From assembly GCF_013009555.1 (NCBI RefSeq), contig NZ_CP046176.1, forward strand, positions 5,549,501-5,613,500: a stretch of 64,000 nucleotides of DNA, in the 5' to 3' direction. Below the pieces are notes generated by a model. That model was not told the DNA's origin and ran no database searches. It saw nothing but the letters and a program-made list of their open reading frames with translations. Each line of letters starts with the position of its first letter. The first letter of the stretch is position 1. Shown here piece after piece: positions 44,140 to 54,879 of the stretch. Source of the DNA: Phocaeicola dorei. Lineage in GTDB: Bacteria; Bacteroidota; Bacteroidia; Bacteroidales; Bacteroidaceae. The position numbers were made by a program, and so were the translations under genes.

Positions 44140-45756
44140 ATGAAAAAGTTTAGTAAGATTTTGATGTCCGGGCTTGCAGCATTGTGTTTGTGGGCATGCT
44201 CAGATGAGGCAAATGTGTCTCAGCCGGCCAATGCTGAGAATGATGTATATGTGGAATTCGGGGTGCAACTGATGCAGGGAAGCAGTTCAAGGAGCACGAC
44301 AACAGATGGTGAGGATGGAAACGGAAGCAATTCTACTGGCGGTGCTGAAGTGGGCAAGAATTATGAGAATAGTGTCAAGGAGATATTGTTGGTGCTGACA
44401 AAGGCTGACGGATCTCTCATTGTCAGTCAACGTCTGGATGTGGAACCTAAAGAGGATGGAAAATACCCCAGACTTGTGACAACTTTGGACAGAAGTGCAT
44501 TGGAGACATACAAAACAGGAGAGATTTACGCTTATGCTTTCTGTAATCCCATTTCTTCTATCAATATCAATGATCTGACCCATAGTATTCATACGCTGTC
44601 GGATGAACCTGAATTATTAACAGACAACGATGAAATCTGGAAAAAAGACGCTTTCCTGATGTCTAACCACAATTTGGTGAAAGTGGCAAATTCTACCCCG
44701 AATACGATTTGGAACTGGGAACAATATACTGAGTCCAATCGTCTTTCTCTGGGTACCATCTCGGTGGAACGTGCTTGCGCACGTTTTGATTTCAAAGCGA
44801 GCAGCTATCCCACTACAGAGGCTACTAACACTTATGTGCTGGAGAGCACCAATGGCGTCAAAGTCCTGCTGACTGATATGGTAATGGTCAATATCAGCAA
44901 GAGTTTCTATCATCTGCGCCGGGTGTCTGCTAACGGACTTGCGGATGATATAGACTTGTGTGGACAGGAAACTTCAAACAACTATGTGGTGGACACGGAT
45001 GCAAGGGAAAAGAACGGTAATGTCGGAGAAACTTATAAAGGTAACTATTTTTATAATAACTTTTTTGCTAGATCGGTAGCTGAATGGGAAAATAAATTCA
45101 CAAAGATATCTTCTTTGACCGAAGAAGACAATGACGAATCTTGGAACACAGGCAATCGCAACGGATACAAAATTTGGCGTTATGCAACCGAGAATACCAT
45201 CCCTGCTCCTAACAGTAATCAGAAAAACGGTATCTCTACCGGTGTGATTTTCAAGGGAAAACTACAATTTAACAAGTCAACTTATGGCGTAACCGGTGAT
45301 CAGCCCATTTTTGTATATAACAATGTGTTGTATGGTACTTGGGAGAAAGTGAAAGATGTGGCTAATGCTGCCAACGCAGATGAGAGCCTGAGAGCCGCTT
45401 ATGCCCAAATAGGGGAAACACCCGCTGCCGATGCTGAATTTGGCAAAGCAGGATTCACTGTTTTACGCCCGAACGGAAGCGGTGACTATGAAATGTATTA
45501 TTGCTATTGGAACCGTCATAATGACAATAATGATCCTAACCTGATGGGACCGATGGAGTTCGCTGTGGTGCGCAACAATGTGTACAAACTGATGGTGAAC
45601 AAAATTAACGGCTATGGTCATCCTACCTCGCCGGGTCCTAAAGATGATCCCGATCCGTTCGATCCGAACAATCCGGATGAACGAAATGACCTCTACATCG
45701 AAGTAACCGTAGAAGTGCGTCCTTGGGTGGTCCGCATAAATGACATAGAGTTCTAA
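44140..45756 (+). CDS. Mfa1-type major fimbrillin lipoprotein
   Basis: The 538-residue product has a lipoprotein signal (LAALCLWAC, Cys20). It shows the two-domain fimbrillin plan: a transthyretin-like N-terminal half (VYVEFGVQLMQGSSSRSTT and KEILLVLTKADGSLIVSQRL), a cysteine-free central part, and the C-terminal strand VTVEVRPWVVRIN seen in Mfa1 subunits. Fimbrillins of this type are exported as lipoproteins, cleaved after an arginine, and polymerise by donor-strand exchange on the cell surface. It is the third gene of the operon and the likely shaft subunit. Confidence 0.88.
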   Translation: MKKFSKILMSGLAALCLWACSDEANVSQPANAENDVYVEFGVQLMQGSSSRSTTTDGEDGNGSNSTGGAEVGKNYENSVKEILLVLTKADGSLIVSQRLDVEPKEDGKYPRLVTTLDRSALETYKTGEIYAYAFCNPISSININDLTHSIHTLSDEPELLTDNDEIWKKDAFLMSNHNLVKVANSTPNTIWNWEQYTESNRLSLGTISVERACARFDFKASSYPTTEATNTYVLESTNGVKVLLTDMVMVNISKSFYHLRRVSANGLADDIDLCGQETSNNYVVDTDAREKNGNVGETYKGNYFYNNFFARSVAEWENKFTKISSLTEEDNDESWNTGNRNGYKIWRYATENTIPAPNSNQKNGISTGVIFKGKLQFNKSTYGVTGDQPIFVYNNVLYGTWEKVKDVANAANADESLRAAYAQIGETPAADAEFGKAGFTVLRPNGSGDYEMYYCYWNRHNDNNDPNLMGPMEFAVVRNNVYKLMVNKINGYGHPTSPGPKDDPDPFDPNNPDERNDLYIEVTVEVRPWVVRINDIEF

Positions 45757-45784
45757 ATAAGTACTTATTATACCCTATTAAACA

Positions 45785-46801
45785 ATGAATAAGACAACAA
45801 GATTCATACATACATTAAGATTGCCGGGCATGGTGCTTTGCACCGTGCTGGCGGTAGCTGCATTGTTGTCCTCCTGCCATGGCATATACAATGATCTGGA
45901 ACCCTGCTCGCAAGGTGTCCGTTTGCGTTTTGTCTATGACTATAATATGGAGTATGCCAATGCATTCCATTCGCAGGTGGACTGTCTGGCTCTGTTGGTC
46001 TATGACGAACAGGGCAACTACCTGGTTACTTATATCGGTACAGGTGACGAACTGAAAGATGAGAATTACCGCATGACCCTCGATTTGGAGAAAGGTAGTT
46101 ATCATTTCATTGCATATGGCGGGCTGACTTGTCCGAAAACCTCTTTTTCGTTCAAGGCGGTTCCCGGCATCGGTTCAATCATGCAGGATTTGCGTGTAGA
46201 GATGCATAATGCCGGACGTGTTTCGGAAACCGATCTGCATCCCTTGTTCCACGGCTCGCTGGACATGAGTGTGGACAATGGCGCTTACGAGGAAGCGACT
46301 GTGTACCTGATGAAGAACACCAACAACATCCGTGTGGTGCTTCAGCAGATGAACGGCGGCGAGGTGGACGACAAGAACTTTACTTTCCGTATTACGGATG
46401 ACAACACCTTGTTTGCTCCCGATAACAGTCTGATAAGCAATGGCGGACAAGTCTATGCTCCATGGGCACAAGGGCAACGTACAGTGGGAGTGACAGAAGA
46501 AGGTGATGAAACAGTGACAGTGGCATACGCCGAGTTTTCTACCTCGCGACTGGTTGCCGGCAATCATACGCGCCTGACCATCACCCGTAATAGTGACAAT
46601 GCGCAGGTACTGAACATTCCGCTGAACGAGTATCTGCTGCTACTGAAGAGTGATCACTTCGACAAAATGGGTGATCAGGAATTCCTGGACCGTGAAAATA
46701 ACTGGTCATTGATATTTTTCTTGGATAATAATCACAATTGGATACGTACCCATATTGTTGTCAATGACTGGATAGTAAGAATTAATGATGCAGAATTATG
46801 A
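45785..46801 (+). CDS. FimB/Mfa2-type fimbrial anchor lipoprotein
   Basis: The 338-residue lipoprotein (AALLSSC, Cys31) has the Mfa2/FimB layout: YNDLEPCSQGVRLRFVYDYNM after the cysteine, VDCLALLVYDEQGNYL, KGSYHFIAYGGL, and the C-terminal WIRTHIVVNDWIVRINDAEL. Anchors of this family fix the fimbrial base in the outer membrane and regulate length. The stop overlaps the start of the next gene by four bases (46798-46801). Confidence 0.88.
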   Translation: MNKTTRFIHTLRLPGMVLCTVLAVAALLSSCHGIYNDLEPCSQGVRLRFVYDYNMEYANAFHSQVDCLALLVYDEQGNYLVTYIGTGDELKDENYRMTLDLEKGSYHFIAYGGLTCPKTSFSFKAVPGIGSIMQDLRVEMHNAGRVSETDLHPLFHGSLDMSVDNGAYEEATVYLMKNTNNIRVVLQQMNGGEVDDKNFTFRITDDNTLFAPDNSLISNGGQVYAPWAQGQRTVGVTEEGDETVTVAYAEFSTSRLVAGNHTRLTITRNSDNAQVLNIPLNEYLLLLKSDHFDKMGDQEFLDRENNWSLIFFLDNNHNWIRTHIVVNDWIVRINDAEL

Positions 46802-48045
46802 GAATAAAGGATTGGGGATATACCGTGGCCGTGCTGGGCGTCTGCTTCCTCCTGATGTGCGGATGTGACAGCAGAAGTGATGAGGGGCTTTCGTTATCTA
46901 ACGGGCCTGATGCGGTCTATCTGGATATCAATGTCGCCCTGAGAGATGCTTCCGCATCCGGACGTTCTGTTTCCGGACGTGCGGAGGAAGAAATGTATGG
47001 TGAGGTGACGGAAGCCGAGAAGATGCATACGCTGCGTGTCATTCTGGTTCGTCCGGATGGCAGGGTGGAACATAATGTCTATCTTGATTTGAAGAATGCT
47101 TCTGTGAGCGACCGGTATGGAAAAATCCGCCTGAAGGTGCAGGGCAATGAGGAAAAGACTATTTACCTGCTGGGTAACGAGGGGAGTGCTTCGGTGGAAC
47201 TTCCCGCTGTGGAGGGTGAGGTGTCTCGGGTATCCAAAGCTTGGGGCGACTTTAAACCCGGAGACAAATTTCTTGCCAAGGAGCAGATGGCAGGGCTTGT
47301 GTTGTCGTTTGACAATGTGGGGGCTTTCGATAAAACTCACCCGCTACCTATGAGCGAATGTCATACGGTGATGCTGGATGACGAAGGTCTGGAACCTGAC
47401 AATGGGGAGCAGGGACAGACCGGTGAAGAGGGTGAGAAAGTGGTACTGAAAAAGAAGGAGATCACATTGAAACTTACCCGTGCTGCCGTAAAATTCACGT
47501 ATGAGATAACGAACAAGAGTAGCCGGGATTACTGGTTGAGTGTAATCAGAATAGATAAGTCGGCTTCTCATGAATATCTTCTGCCTAATGGTATGACGTA
47601 CGATGATGCGGAAAATGTGACTGATTTCCAAGTACCGGCAGCTAAATATACACCGTTTAATCAGCTATACAAGGAGAATAAGAAATTGACAGCAAAATCA
47701 ACGGAGCCGGTCAAACTACCTTCATTCTACCTGTCGGAAGGAAAGTATGAGAATGCCAATGACACATATTCAGATAATACGAATGGCAATAATTATAAGA
47801 CTTCCTACAAGACCGCTATTACGCTGGATACAAAGGATAATAGTGGTGAGGTGTTAGGCGACAGGGCCGGAAACACTTCCTTCGGGGAGTTCACCTTGGA
47901 AAGTTTCTTTCCGAATCTTTCTGCTTTGCCTCGCAATACCCATGTGGTGGTGCGCATCACCATCAATGATGCGAATGACATATCATGGCAGGTGGATTTG
48001 CGTCCATACGGCGAAGTGGTACTTGAACCTGAATTTGGAATATAA
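46798..48045 (+). CDS. Fimbrillin-like accessory subunit (lipoprotein)
   Basis: The 415-residue product has a lipoprotein signal (FLLMCGC, Cys25). N-terminal strands are YLDINVALRDASASG and LRVILVRPDGRVEHNVYLD; the C-terminal half contains LKLTRAAVKFTYEITNKS and VVVRITINDANDISWQVDLRPYG. It resembles fimbrial subunits such as the minor Mfa/Fim tip components rather than the major shaft. It is translationally coupled to the anchor gene. Confidence 0.75.
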   Translation: MRIKDWGYTVAVLGVCFLLMCGCDSRSDEGLSLSNGPDAVYLDINVALRDASASGRSVSGRAEEEMYGEVTEAEKMHTLRVILVRPDGRVEHNVYLDLKNASVSDRYGKIRLKVQGNEEKTIYLLGNEGSASVELPAVEGEVSRVSKAWGDFKPGDKFLAKEQMAGLVLSFDNVGAFDKTHPLPMSECHTVMLDDEGLEPDNGEQGQTGEEGEKVVLKKKEITLKLTRAAVKFTYEITNKSSRDYWLSVIRIDKSASHEYLLPNGMTYDDAENVTDFQVPAAKYTPFNQLYKENKKLTAKSTEPVKLPSFYLSEGKYENANDTYSDNTNGNNYKTSYKTAITLDTKDNSGEVLGDRAGNTSFGEFTLESFFPNLSALPRNTHVVVRITINDANDISWQVDLRPYGEVVLEPEFGI

Positions 48046-48064
48046 TGAAAATAAGGAGAAGAGA

Positions 48065-51000
48065 ATGATGAAAAATAAAGCGATGCGTTGTGTTTGGTTG
48101 GTATGCGGTCTGTTGATGCTTGCCGTTACCTCGTGCAAGGACGATCTGCTGTACACGGACGGGGAACCTATTCCCGAAGGAGAAACCACAATAATAGCAC
48201 AGGTGGACTTCCGGCCACTGGTGGAGGGGCTTGCGGGCAAATCGCGTACGGCGGGTGATGCTATCAAGTCCATTCAGGATTTGTGTGTGTTGTTGTATGA
48301 CACGGAAGGAAATTTTGTAGAGGGACATTCGTTGGAATCGATAAGCAATGCAAACCCGACTGATGGACAGTTTTATGTGAATGAGGTAACACGCAAGGAT
48401 GGGGATGCACCTGATGGTGGCACTATAGCCGAAACGAAAACCCCACAAGCGAATCTCAAATTGACCATTCCTTACGGACGTTATTACATCTATGCGGTAG
48501 CCAATATGGGAGAGGACTTTAAGAAGGCGGTTCAGGCGCATGGGAAGGAAAATGGTGCTGCAGAGGAGGTTGCAAAGTATAAGACAGCTATTGCAACGAA
48601 AGAAGGATTAAAAAGCATTTCTCTTACTTGGGATGTTGCTGATGTGGCTAAGAACAGTCAGATGTTCGGTCATTTCACCATAGTGGGGCAAGAGAATAAC
48701 AGTGAATTGATCACTATCAATAAAAAGGGCATGAAGTTGCATTCCTGGATACGCCGTGCAGCTTCCAAGGTAACGATTGCATACGATGGCAGTAAACTGG
48801 AAGAGGGTGTTTTCATTTATTTGAAATCGGTGACCATAAAGGACATCCCGCAGAATTGTTGTCTGGGACAGGATAATCCTGCAGTTCCGGAAAACTATCA
48901 ACCGAAGGATAGGGACGAAGGAGTAAAGCTTGATTTGATAAAAAATGGTGAAACCATAAAATATTATGAAGGTGACACCGAGCCGACTATAAGTGATTTT
49001 AAGGAAACATACGAAGCCCGTATTACGAAGGGGAAACCTCTATTCGGCAGTAAAGAACAGGGTGAAAACGCATATCATCCCAAAAAGTTGGCGGATGTGC
49101 ATACCGAAATTACCAACGCTCTTTATTTTTATGAGAATATGCAGGGTAAGGGTAAAGAAGGTACTCCTAGTGATAAACGTCAGGTGGTTGCAAATACCCT
49201 TAATAAGACCGAACCGACCTATCCTAACGGAGGTCAAGAGAACAATGAAGCATGGAAAGATGCCAAGCCATACGGAACCTATATAGAAGTGGATGCTTTT
49301 TATGTTTCTATCAATGATAAGAAAGTGGGTAGAGGTCCTATCAAGTACCGCTTTATGTTAGGAAAAGATGTGATAACCGATTATAATGCGGAGCGTAACC
49401 ATCACTACAAACTGACTTTGAAGTTCAAGGGATATGCCAATGATGCAGACTGGCATATAGAGTATGAAGAACCGGAGCCGGGTATCGAGGTTCCGAATCC
49501 TTATTATATCTCTTATCTTTATAACCGTACGATGAATCTTCCGGTAAAGATTAATACGGGAGGAGGTACACTTACGTCTTTAAAAGCTGAGATTCTCACG
49601 AATAATTGGGCACCGTATGGAACACTTCCTTTGGCGAAAGGTGGGTTGGATTATGCCAGACAATATGATTATGCTGAAAATCCAAGTAACTCATCGCTAA
49701 ATCAACCATGGAATGGATTTCTTTCACTTCGTAAAACTGCTGCCAGAGTTCTAGCTTGTAATCAAGAAGGGAATGCTAAGGATCAGGTACCCTCCGGTCT
49801 ACCAGAAGGAGCAATGGTAAATATCAGTAGCAATAAGGACTATTATGAGACAACAAATAAAGGAGTTCGTAAATATGTAGTGGGAAATGGAACACATGAG
49901 GAAGCAGACGGTAATTACAGTATAACTGAAAATGACGATCATTTACTTGCTTCTATTCCTTTATATACTCGCGCCAAACAGATGCATATTAAAACGGGTT
50001 ATACAGGAAATAATCCGTATGTGGCTTATCAGCGGCATGCAAAAGTTAAAATTACCGCTACGGTAAAAGTGTCAGACATAGAACATACACTTGAAGAAAC
50101 TGTCGATATATATCAAGTACGAAGACTTGTGAATCCCAAAGGCATTTATAGAAGCAATAACAAAAATGAGCCTTTTCATGTAACTTTATTGCGATTGCCA
50201 AGGGAAAATGCAACAGAGTTTATTCCTTTTTCATCCGAAGGACCTTGGAAAGCGTATGTTGTAAATGCACAAACAGAGGCTGATAGAGGAGATCCCCCTT
50301 ATACAGATCCTAATCGTGGATTTATCAGTCTTTCTGTTTCAGATACAGAAAATACAAGTCAGGATGAAAAGGGGGTTATACATGGTGTTACTGGTTCGGA
50401 TATTAAATTTGATATTAATTTTAATGGAACAATAGCAGCGGATGCCCCCAATAGGAATGCGATAGTGCGTGTGGAATATCATAATTACACCTGCGAACAT
50501 CTTATTTTCGTGCACCAAGGAAACCGGCCGCAGAAGTTGTTATCCGACAAGCCGGCATGGCATGTGTCGAATCTGGTCAGCAAGAATAGGGAAGCTTCTA
50601 ATCCGTTGGATGAAGGCTCTTTGTTTAAATATAAAAATCTTGATCAGCCTATTGCTGCAAAGAATCAGTATTCCAGTAAGATTCCAATGATAGATGTAAC
50701 CTCCAAGGATTTCCCTGATCCTGTATCAAATCAGAATAGGTATGAATTGGTAGGTGGTGAAATCAAGAAGTGGATGGAGATAACAAATCAGCCTGCAAAT
50801 AATAAAGAGGCTTCTTGGGGGCTTGACTTGACGAGTACTCGTATTGCTCAAATAGAGGATTATGAGGCATTGTTTGAAAACGAAATGATTGCGCAAGGTT
50901 ATGGTGTGCTTTATGGGGATGAATCTACGGAACCCAAAACAAACATTGTGGATGCATACGGATATCAAGAAGATCAAGCATATTACTTCGGTGGAAGTGC

Positions 51001-51397
51001 TATAAAAGACCGTGGAATACGTGGATGCTTTGTTTATAATAGAAATACGGGTAATCATATCTTTCTTCCGGTGGGGGCTTCCGGATATGGTCATAGAAAA
51101 GCTAAAGAAGGAAATGGAGTTCTGCGTTATTCTTGCGGGCAAACTCAGATATTCCCAACGAATCCTAATGGATTCTATACTGATGCATCTACCGCTCCGT
51201 TATTTTATGACCTCTATATGCGGCCCGGTGCTATTTATTGGACAGAGGATGTTACTGGAACAGGAACATGGGGAACGACTGTAGGTTGGGATATTAATTA
51301 TTTTACATTTGACTTTAACAGAATATATGAGGCTAATGTGTTTAATGGAAATAACAGTGACGCCTGCTTCATCCGTTGCGTAGAAGATCCAAATTAG
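48065..51397 (+). CDS. Large fimbrial tip-type lipoprotein (DUF4906-like)
   Basis: The product of about 1110 residues starts at ATG 48065 (or 48068) with a lipoprotein signal (LLMLAVTSC). The N-terminal part repeats the fimbrillin pattern (IIAQVDFRPLVEG, IQDLCVLLYDTEGNFVEG, RYYIYAVANMGEDF). A second part (PNPYYISYLYNRTMNLPVKIN, ANRGFISLSVSD-type strands, VDIYQVRRLVNPKG) resembles the DUF4906 proteins that follow Mfa loci. The C-terminal part is a large domain with IRGCFVYNRNTGNHIFLPVGASGYGHR, which looks like a distinct adhesin module. It is about twice the size of the other subunits and ends the operon, fitting a tip adhesin. Confidence 0.75.
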   Translation: MMKNKAMRCVWLVCGLLMLAVTSCKDDLLYTDGEPIPEGETTIIAQVDFRPLVEGLAGKSRTAGDAIKSIQDLCVLLYDTEGNFVEGHSLESISNANPTDGQFYVNEVTRKDGDAPDGGTIAETKTPQANLKLTIPYGRYYIYAVANMGEDFKKAVQAHGKENGAAEEVAKYKTAIATKEGLKSISLTWDVADVAKNSQMFGHFTIVGQENNSELITINKKGMKLHSWIRRAASKVTIAYDGSKLEEGVFIYLKSVTIKDIPQNCCLGQDNPAVPENYQPKDRDEGVKLDLIKNGETIKYYEGDTEPTISDFKETYEARITKGKPLFGSKEQGENAYHPKKLADVHTEITNALYFYENMQGKGKEGTPSDKRQVVANTLNKTEPTYPNGGQENNEAWKDAKPYGTYIEVDAFYVSINDKKVGRGPIKYRFMLGKDVITDYNAERNHHYKLTLKFKGYANDADWHIEYEEPEPGIEVPNPYYISYLYNRTMNLPVKINTGGGTLTSLKAEILTNNWAPYGTLPLAKGGLDYARQYDYAENPSNSSLNQPWNGFLSLRKTAARVLACNQEGNAKDQVPSGLPEGAMVNISSNKDYYETTNKGVRKYVVGNGTHEEADGNYSITENDDHLLASIPLYTRAKQMHIKTGYTGNNPYVAYQRHAKVKITATVKVSDIEHTLEETVDIYQVRRLVNPKGIYRSNNKNEPFHVTLLRLPRENATEFIPFSSEGPWKAYVVNAQTEADRGDPPYTDPNRGFISLSVSDTENTSQDEKGVIHGVTGSDIKFDINFNGTIAADAPNRNAIVRVEYHNYTCEHLIFVHQGNRPQKLLSDKPAWHVSNLVSKNREASNPLDEGSLFKYKNLDQPIAAKNQYSSKIPMIDVTSKDFPDPVSNQNRYELVGGEIKKWMEITNQPANNKEASWGLDLTSTRIAQIEDYEALFENEMIAQGYGVLYGDESTEPKTNIVDAYGYQEDQAYYFGGSAIKDRGIRGCFVYNRNTGNHIFLPVGASGYGHRKAKEGNGVLRYSCGQTQIFPTNPNGFYTDASTAPLFYDLYMRPGAIYWTEDVTGTGTWGTTVGWDINYFTFDFNRIYEANVFNGNNSDACFIRCVEDPN

Positions 51398-51418
51398 TTT
51401 CTTTTTAGGCAAATATAA

Positions 51419-51467
51419 ACAGGACAATCGATCCAAAGTTGCTGGAACTTGGATTCGATTGTCCTGT
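51419..51467. terminator. Long hairpin after the fimbrial operon
   Basis: Arms 51419-51440 and 51446-51467 pair almost completely (ACAGGACAATCGA with its complement plus most of the inner bases) around a 5-nt loop. No clear T-run follows, so it may be a structured or bidirectional terminator between convergent genes. Confidence 0.5.
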
Positions 51468-51591
51468 ATGTTGTTCATGTACGTGCGTGAATGTTTGCAA
51501 ATATTTCTGGTGACGCTCTTCTCTTAAAGTTTCATTTTCTGCTGCCACTGCTACCACCCTATGTGTAGGGTGTTCTTGAAAACTACCGGGA

Positions 51592-52098
51592 TTAACGATG
51601 CAGCACATTTACAATTTCCACCACATACATCTTGTGAAAACCACCGTGCGATTCCCCGTACCATCGGTCTGTAATGCTCTTGTCGATAAAGTTTCTGGGC
51701 TTGATCAGGTCGGCATACAATTTCTTGCATTCAAAAGTCAGCCGCGCCTGCTCAAAAATAATGCTCCCGTTCTCGGTGAACAAGGGAGATAGTCCTGTCG
51801 CTTTTACTTTATCCATGTCACGTCCCGATTTGGAACCGCATATTTTATGCACTTCTTTATGCTCTTTACCTAGAAAAGAGAGAGTGAGATAGTCATTCTG
51901 CTCTATAAAGTCGAATGTATAACGCTCGGGGCGGATAAAGATAAAGGCTACCGGACGGTTCCATAGAAATCCTGCACCTCCCCAGTTTGCCGTCATGGTG
52001 TTGAATTTGTCTTTGGTACCGGCGGTTACCAACATCCATTCCTTGCTGATTGTCTCAAACAGATTGTCAGTCAGTTCGTTTACTTTTATTTCTTTCAT
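51592..52098 (-). CDS. Flavin reductase family protein (flavoredoxin-like)
   Basis: The 168-residue product has the flavin-reductase-like FMN-binding split-barrel: EWMLVTAGTKDKFNTMTANWGGAGFLWNRPVAF at the FMN site region and FIFIRPERYTFDFIEQND. HKICGSKSGRDMDKVKATGL follows, as in flavoredoxins. It is a cytoplasmic FMN protein likely involved in electron transfer or reduction of small molecules. Its promoter (52122-52129) is divergent from mutS. Confidence 0.9.
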   Translation of the reverse strand: MKEIKVNELTDNLFETISKEWMLVTAGTKDKFNTMTANWGGAGFLWNRPVAFIFIRPERYTFDFIEQNDYLTLSFLGKEHKEVHKICGSKSGRDMDKVKATGLSPLFTENGSIIFEQARLTFECKKLYADLIKPRNFIDKSITDRWYGESHGGFHKMYVVEIVNVLHR

Positions 52099-52121
52099 TG
52101 TTTCCGTATTTTTAGCTAGTA

Positions 52122-52129
52122 CAAAGATA
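52122..52129 (-). promoter_or_regulatory. -7 promoter box for the flavin reductase gene
   Basis: The minus strand reads TATCTTTG, an exact TAnnTTTG match, 24 nt before the start codon. Confidence 0.55.
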
Positions 52130-52172
52130 TAATTTTTTTCTTTTACTGTTTCAGATTAAATTTGCTAATTAT

Positions 52173-52180
52173 TATCTTTG
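52173..52180 (+). promoter_or_regulatory. -7 promoter box for mutS
   Basis: TATCTTTG matches TAnnTTTG, 38 nt upstream of the GTG start of mutS. Confidence 0.55.
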
Positions 52181-52217
52181 CGAGAAATATTAATTTAAAA
52201 AAAGAAAGGACGATACA

Positions 52218-54830
52218 GTGGCAAATGATGTAGTTTTAACCCCGATGATGAAGCAGTTTTTTGAGTTGAAAGCAAAGCATCCCGATGCGATTATGCTATT
52301 CAGGTGCGGGGATTTTTATGAAACTTATTCAGAAGACGCTATTGTTGCCTCAGAGATTTTGGGTATTACGCTGACCAAGCGGGCCAATGGACAGGCAAAG
52401 AGCGTAGAAATGGCCGGCTTTCCTTTCCATGCATTGGACACGTATTTGCCCAAGCTGGTACGTGCCGGTAAGCGGGTGGCCATTTGTGACCAATTGGAAG
52501 ATCCCAAGATGACTAAGAAATTGGTGAAGCGCGGTATCACCGAATTGGTGACCCCGGGTGTAGCCATCAATGACAATGTTCTTTCTTACAAAGAAAATAA
52601 TTTTCTGGCTGCCGTTCATTTTGGGAAAGCTAGTTGTGGTGTGGCCTTCCTTGATATCTCTACCGGTGAATTCCTTACCGCAGAGGGGCCTTTTGACTAT
52701 ATAGACAAGTTATTAAATAATTTCGCCCCCAAAGAGGTGCTTTTCGAACGTGGTAAACGGGGGATGTTTGAAGGAAATTTCGGAAGCAAGTTTTTTACTT
52801 TTGAGTTGGATGACTGGGTGTTTAATGAAAGTTCCTCGCGCGAGAAGCTGTTGAAGCACTTTGAGACCAAGAACTTAAAAGGTTTCGGGGTGGAGCATCT
52901 TAAGAATGGTATTGTAGCTTCGGGCGCTATTTTGCAATACCTCAATATGACGCAGCATTATCAGATCGGTCATATTACTTCTCTTTCCCGTATAGAGGAA
53001 GACCGTTATGTGCGTCTGGATAAGTTCACGGTACGGAGCTTGGAACTCATAGGTAGCATGAATGAGGGCGGAACCAGTCTGCTGGATGTGATCGACCGCA
53101 CTATCAGTCCTATGGGAGCCCGTCTGCTAAAACGCTGGGTAGTCTTTCCGTTGAAAGATGAGAAGCCTGTCAATGAGCGTCTGGATGTAGTGGAATACTT
53201 CTTCCGCGAGCCGGATTTCAAAGAGTTCATAGAAGAGAAACTACATCTGATAGGAGATTTGGAACGTATTGTTTCGAAAGCTGCCGTAGGACGAATCTCT
53301 CCACGCGAGGTGGTGCAACTTAAAGTAGCTTTGCAAGCCATCGAGCCGATTAAGAATGCCTGTTTGAATGCGGATAACGGGAGTCTCCGCCGTATTGGGG
53401 AACAACTGAATTTATGTCTGTCTATCCGTGAAAAGATAGCGAAAGAGGTTAAGAATGATCCTCCTTTGCTGGTGAATAAAGGTGGTGTGATAGCAGACGG
53501 GGTGAATGCAGAACTGGATGAACTACGGCAGATAGCTTTTTCCGGCAAGGATTATCTGCTTAAAGTACAGCAACGTGAAAGTGAGCTGACCGGCATTCCC
53601 AGCTTGAAAATTGCTTATAACAATGTGTTTGGTTACTATATTGAGGTGCGTAACACGCATAAGGACAAGGTACCTGCCGACTGGATCCGTAAACAGACAC
53701 TGGTGAATGCGGAACGCTATATTACTCAGGAACTGAAAGAATACGAAGAAAAGATCTTGGGTGCCGAAGATAAGATTTTAGTACTTGAAACAAAGCTCTA
53801 TAACGAATTGGTGATCGCTTTGGCAGAGTTTATTCCCGCCATTCAGATTAATGCCAATCAGATTGCCCGTTTGGACTGCCTGCTGGCTTTTGCGAATGTG
53901 GCGAGAGAGAACAATTATATCCGTCCTGTTGTGGAGGACAGTGAGGTGATTGACATCAGGCAAGGCCGTCATCCTGTCATCGAGAAGCAGCTTCCGGTAG
54001 GGGAGAAGTATATTGCCAATGATGTCTTTCTGGACTCGGAAACCCAGCAAATCATTATCATTACCGGTCCCAATATGGCGGGTAAGTCGGCTTTGCTACG
54101 CCAGACTGCGCTGATTACCTTGTTGGCGCAGATGGGTAGTTTTGTTCCTGCCGAAAGTGCGCGGATCGGTATGGTGGATAAAATATTCACCCGTGTGGGA
54201 GCCAGCGATAATATTTCTGTGGGCGAATCTACCTTTATGGTTGAAATGAATGAGGCGGCAAATATTTTGAACAACCTTTCTAGCCGCAGTTTGGTGCTGT
54301 TTGATGAGTTGGGGCGCGGAACCTCCACTTATGATGGTATTTCCATTGCTTGGGCTATTGTGGAGCATATTCACGAGCATCCTAAAGCCAAGGCACGTAC
54401 ACTGTTTGCCACTCATTATCATGAGTTGAACGAGATGGAGAAATCTTTCAAGCGCATCAAGAATTATAATGTATCTGTGAAGGAGATAGATAATAAAGTG
54501 ATTTTTCTGCGCAAACTGGAACGTGGCGGCAGCGAACATTCTTTTGGTATTCATGTGGCAAAGATGGCAGGTATGCCGAAAAGTATTGTGAAGCGTGCCA
54601 ATGATATTCTGCATCAACTGGAAACGGACAACCGCCAGCAGGGCATTGCCAAGCCTACGGCTGAGATAGCGTCCGGCCGGAGCGGAATGCAGCTCAGCTT
54701 CTTCCAGTTGGATGATCCGGTATTGGGTCAGATACGGGATGAGATTCTGAATTTGGATGTCAATAATCTGACCCCTCTTGAAGCATTGAATAAGCTGAAT
54801 GATATCAAGAAGATAGTAAAAGGCAAATAA
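52218..54830 (+). CDS. mutS: DNA mismatch repair protein MutS
   Basis: The 870-residue protein recognises mismatches and recruits MutL. The mismatch-reading Phe-x-Glu motif is F33-Y-E35 ([11 protein letters not shown]). The ATPase domain has Walker A GPNMAGKS (617-624), the Walker B-type [16 protein letters not shown] and the [11 protein letters not shown] loop. The length is typical. Translation starts at GTG 52218 ([11 protein letters not shown]), preceded by AAAGAAAGGA. Confidence 0.97.
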   Translation: MANDVVLTPMMKQFFELKAKHPDAIMLFRCGDFYETYSEDAIVASEILGITLTKRANGQAKSVEMAGFPFHALDTYLPKLVRAGKRVAICDQLEDPKMTKKLVKRGITELVTPGVAINDNVLSYKENNFLAAVHFGKASCGVAFLDISTGEFLTAEGPFDYIDKLLNNFAPKEVLFERGKRGMFEGNFGSKFFTFELDDWVFNESSSREKLLKHFETKNLKGFGVEHLKNGIVASGAILQYLNMTQHYQIGHITSLSRIEEDRYVRLDKFTVRSLELIGSMNEGGTSLLDVIDRTISPMGARLLKRWVVFPLKDEKPVNERLDVVEYFFREPDFKEFIEEKLHLIGDLERIVSKAAVGRISPREVVQLKVALQAIEPIKNACLNADNGSLRRIGEQLNLCLSIREKIAKEVKNDPPLLVNKGGVIADGVNAELDELRQIAFSGKDYLLKVQQRESELTGIPSLKIAYNNVFGYYIEVRNTHKDKVPADWIRKQTLVNAERYITQELKEYEEKILGAEDKILVLETKLYNELVIALAEFIPAIQINANQIARLDCLLAFANVARENNYIRPVVEDSEVIDIRQGRHPVIEKQLPVGEKYIANDVFLDSETQQIIIITGPNMAGKSALLRQTALITLLAQMGSFVPAESARIGMVDKIFTRVGASDNISVGESTFMVEMNEAANILNNLSSRSLVLFDELGRGTSTYDGISIAWAIVEHIHEHPKAKARTLFATHYHELNEMEKSFKRIKNYNVSVKEIDNKVIFLRKLERGGSEHSFGIHVAKMAGMPKSIVKRANDILHQLETDNRQQGIAKPTAEIASGRSGMQLSFFQLDDPVLGQIRDEILNLDVNNLTPLEALNKLNDIKKIVKGK

Positions 54831-54879
54831 ATGCCTTCATTTTTCATTAACCATTAATTACTAACCATTAATCATTATC

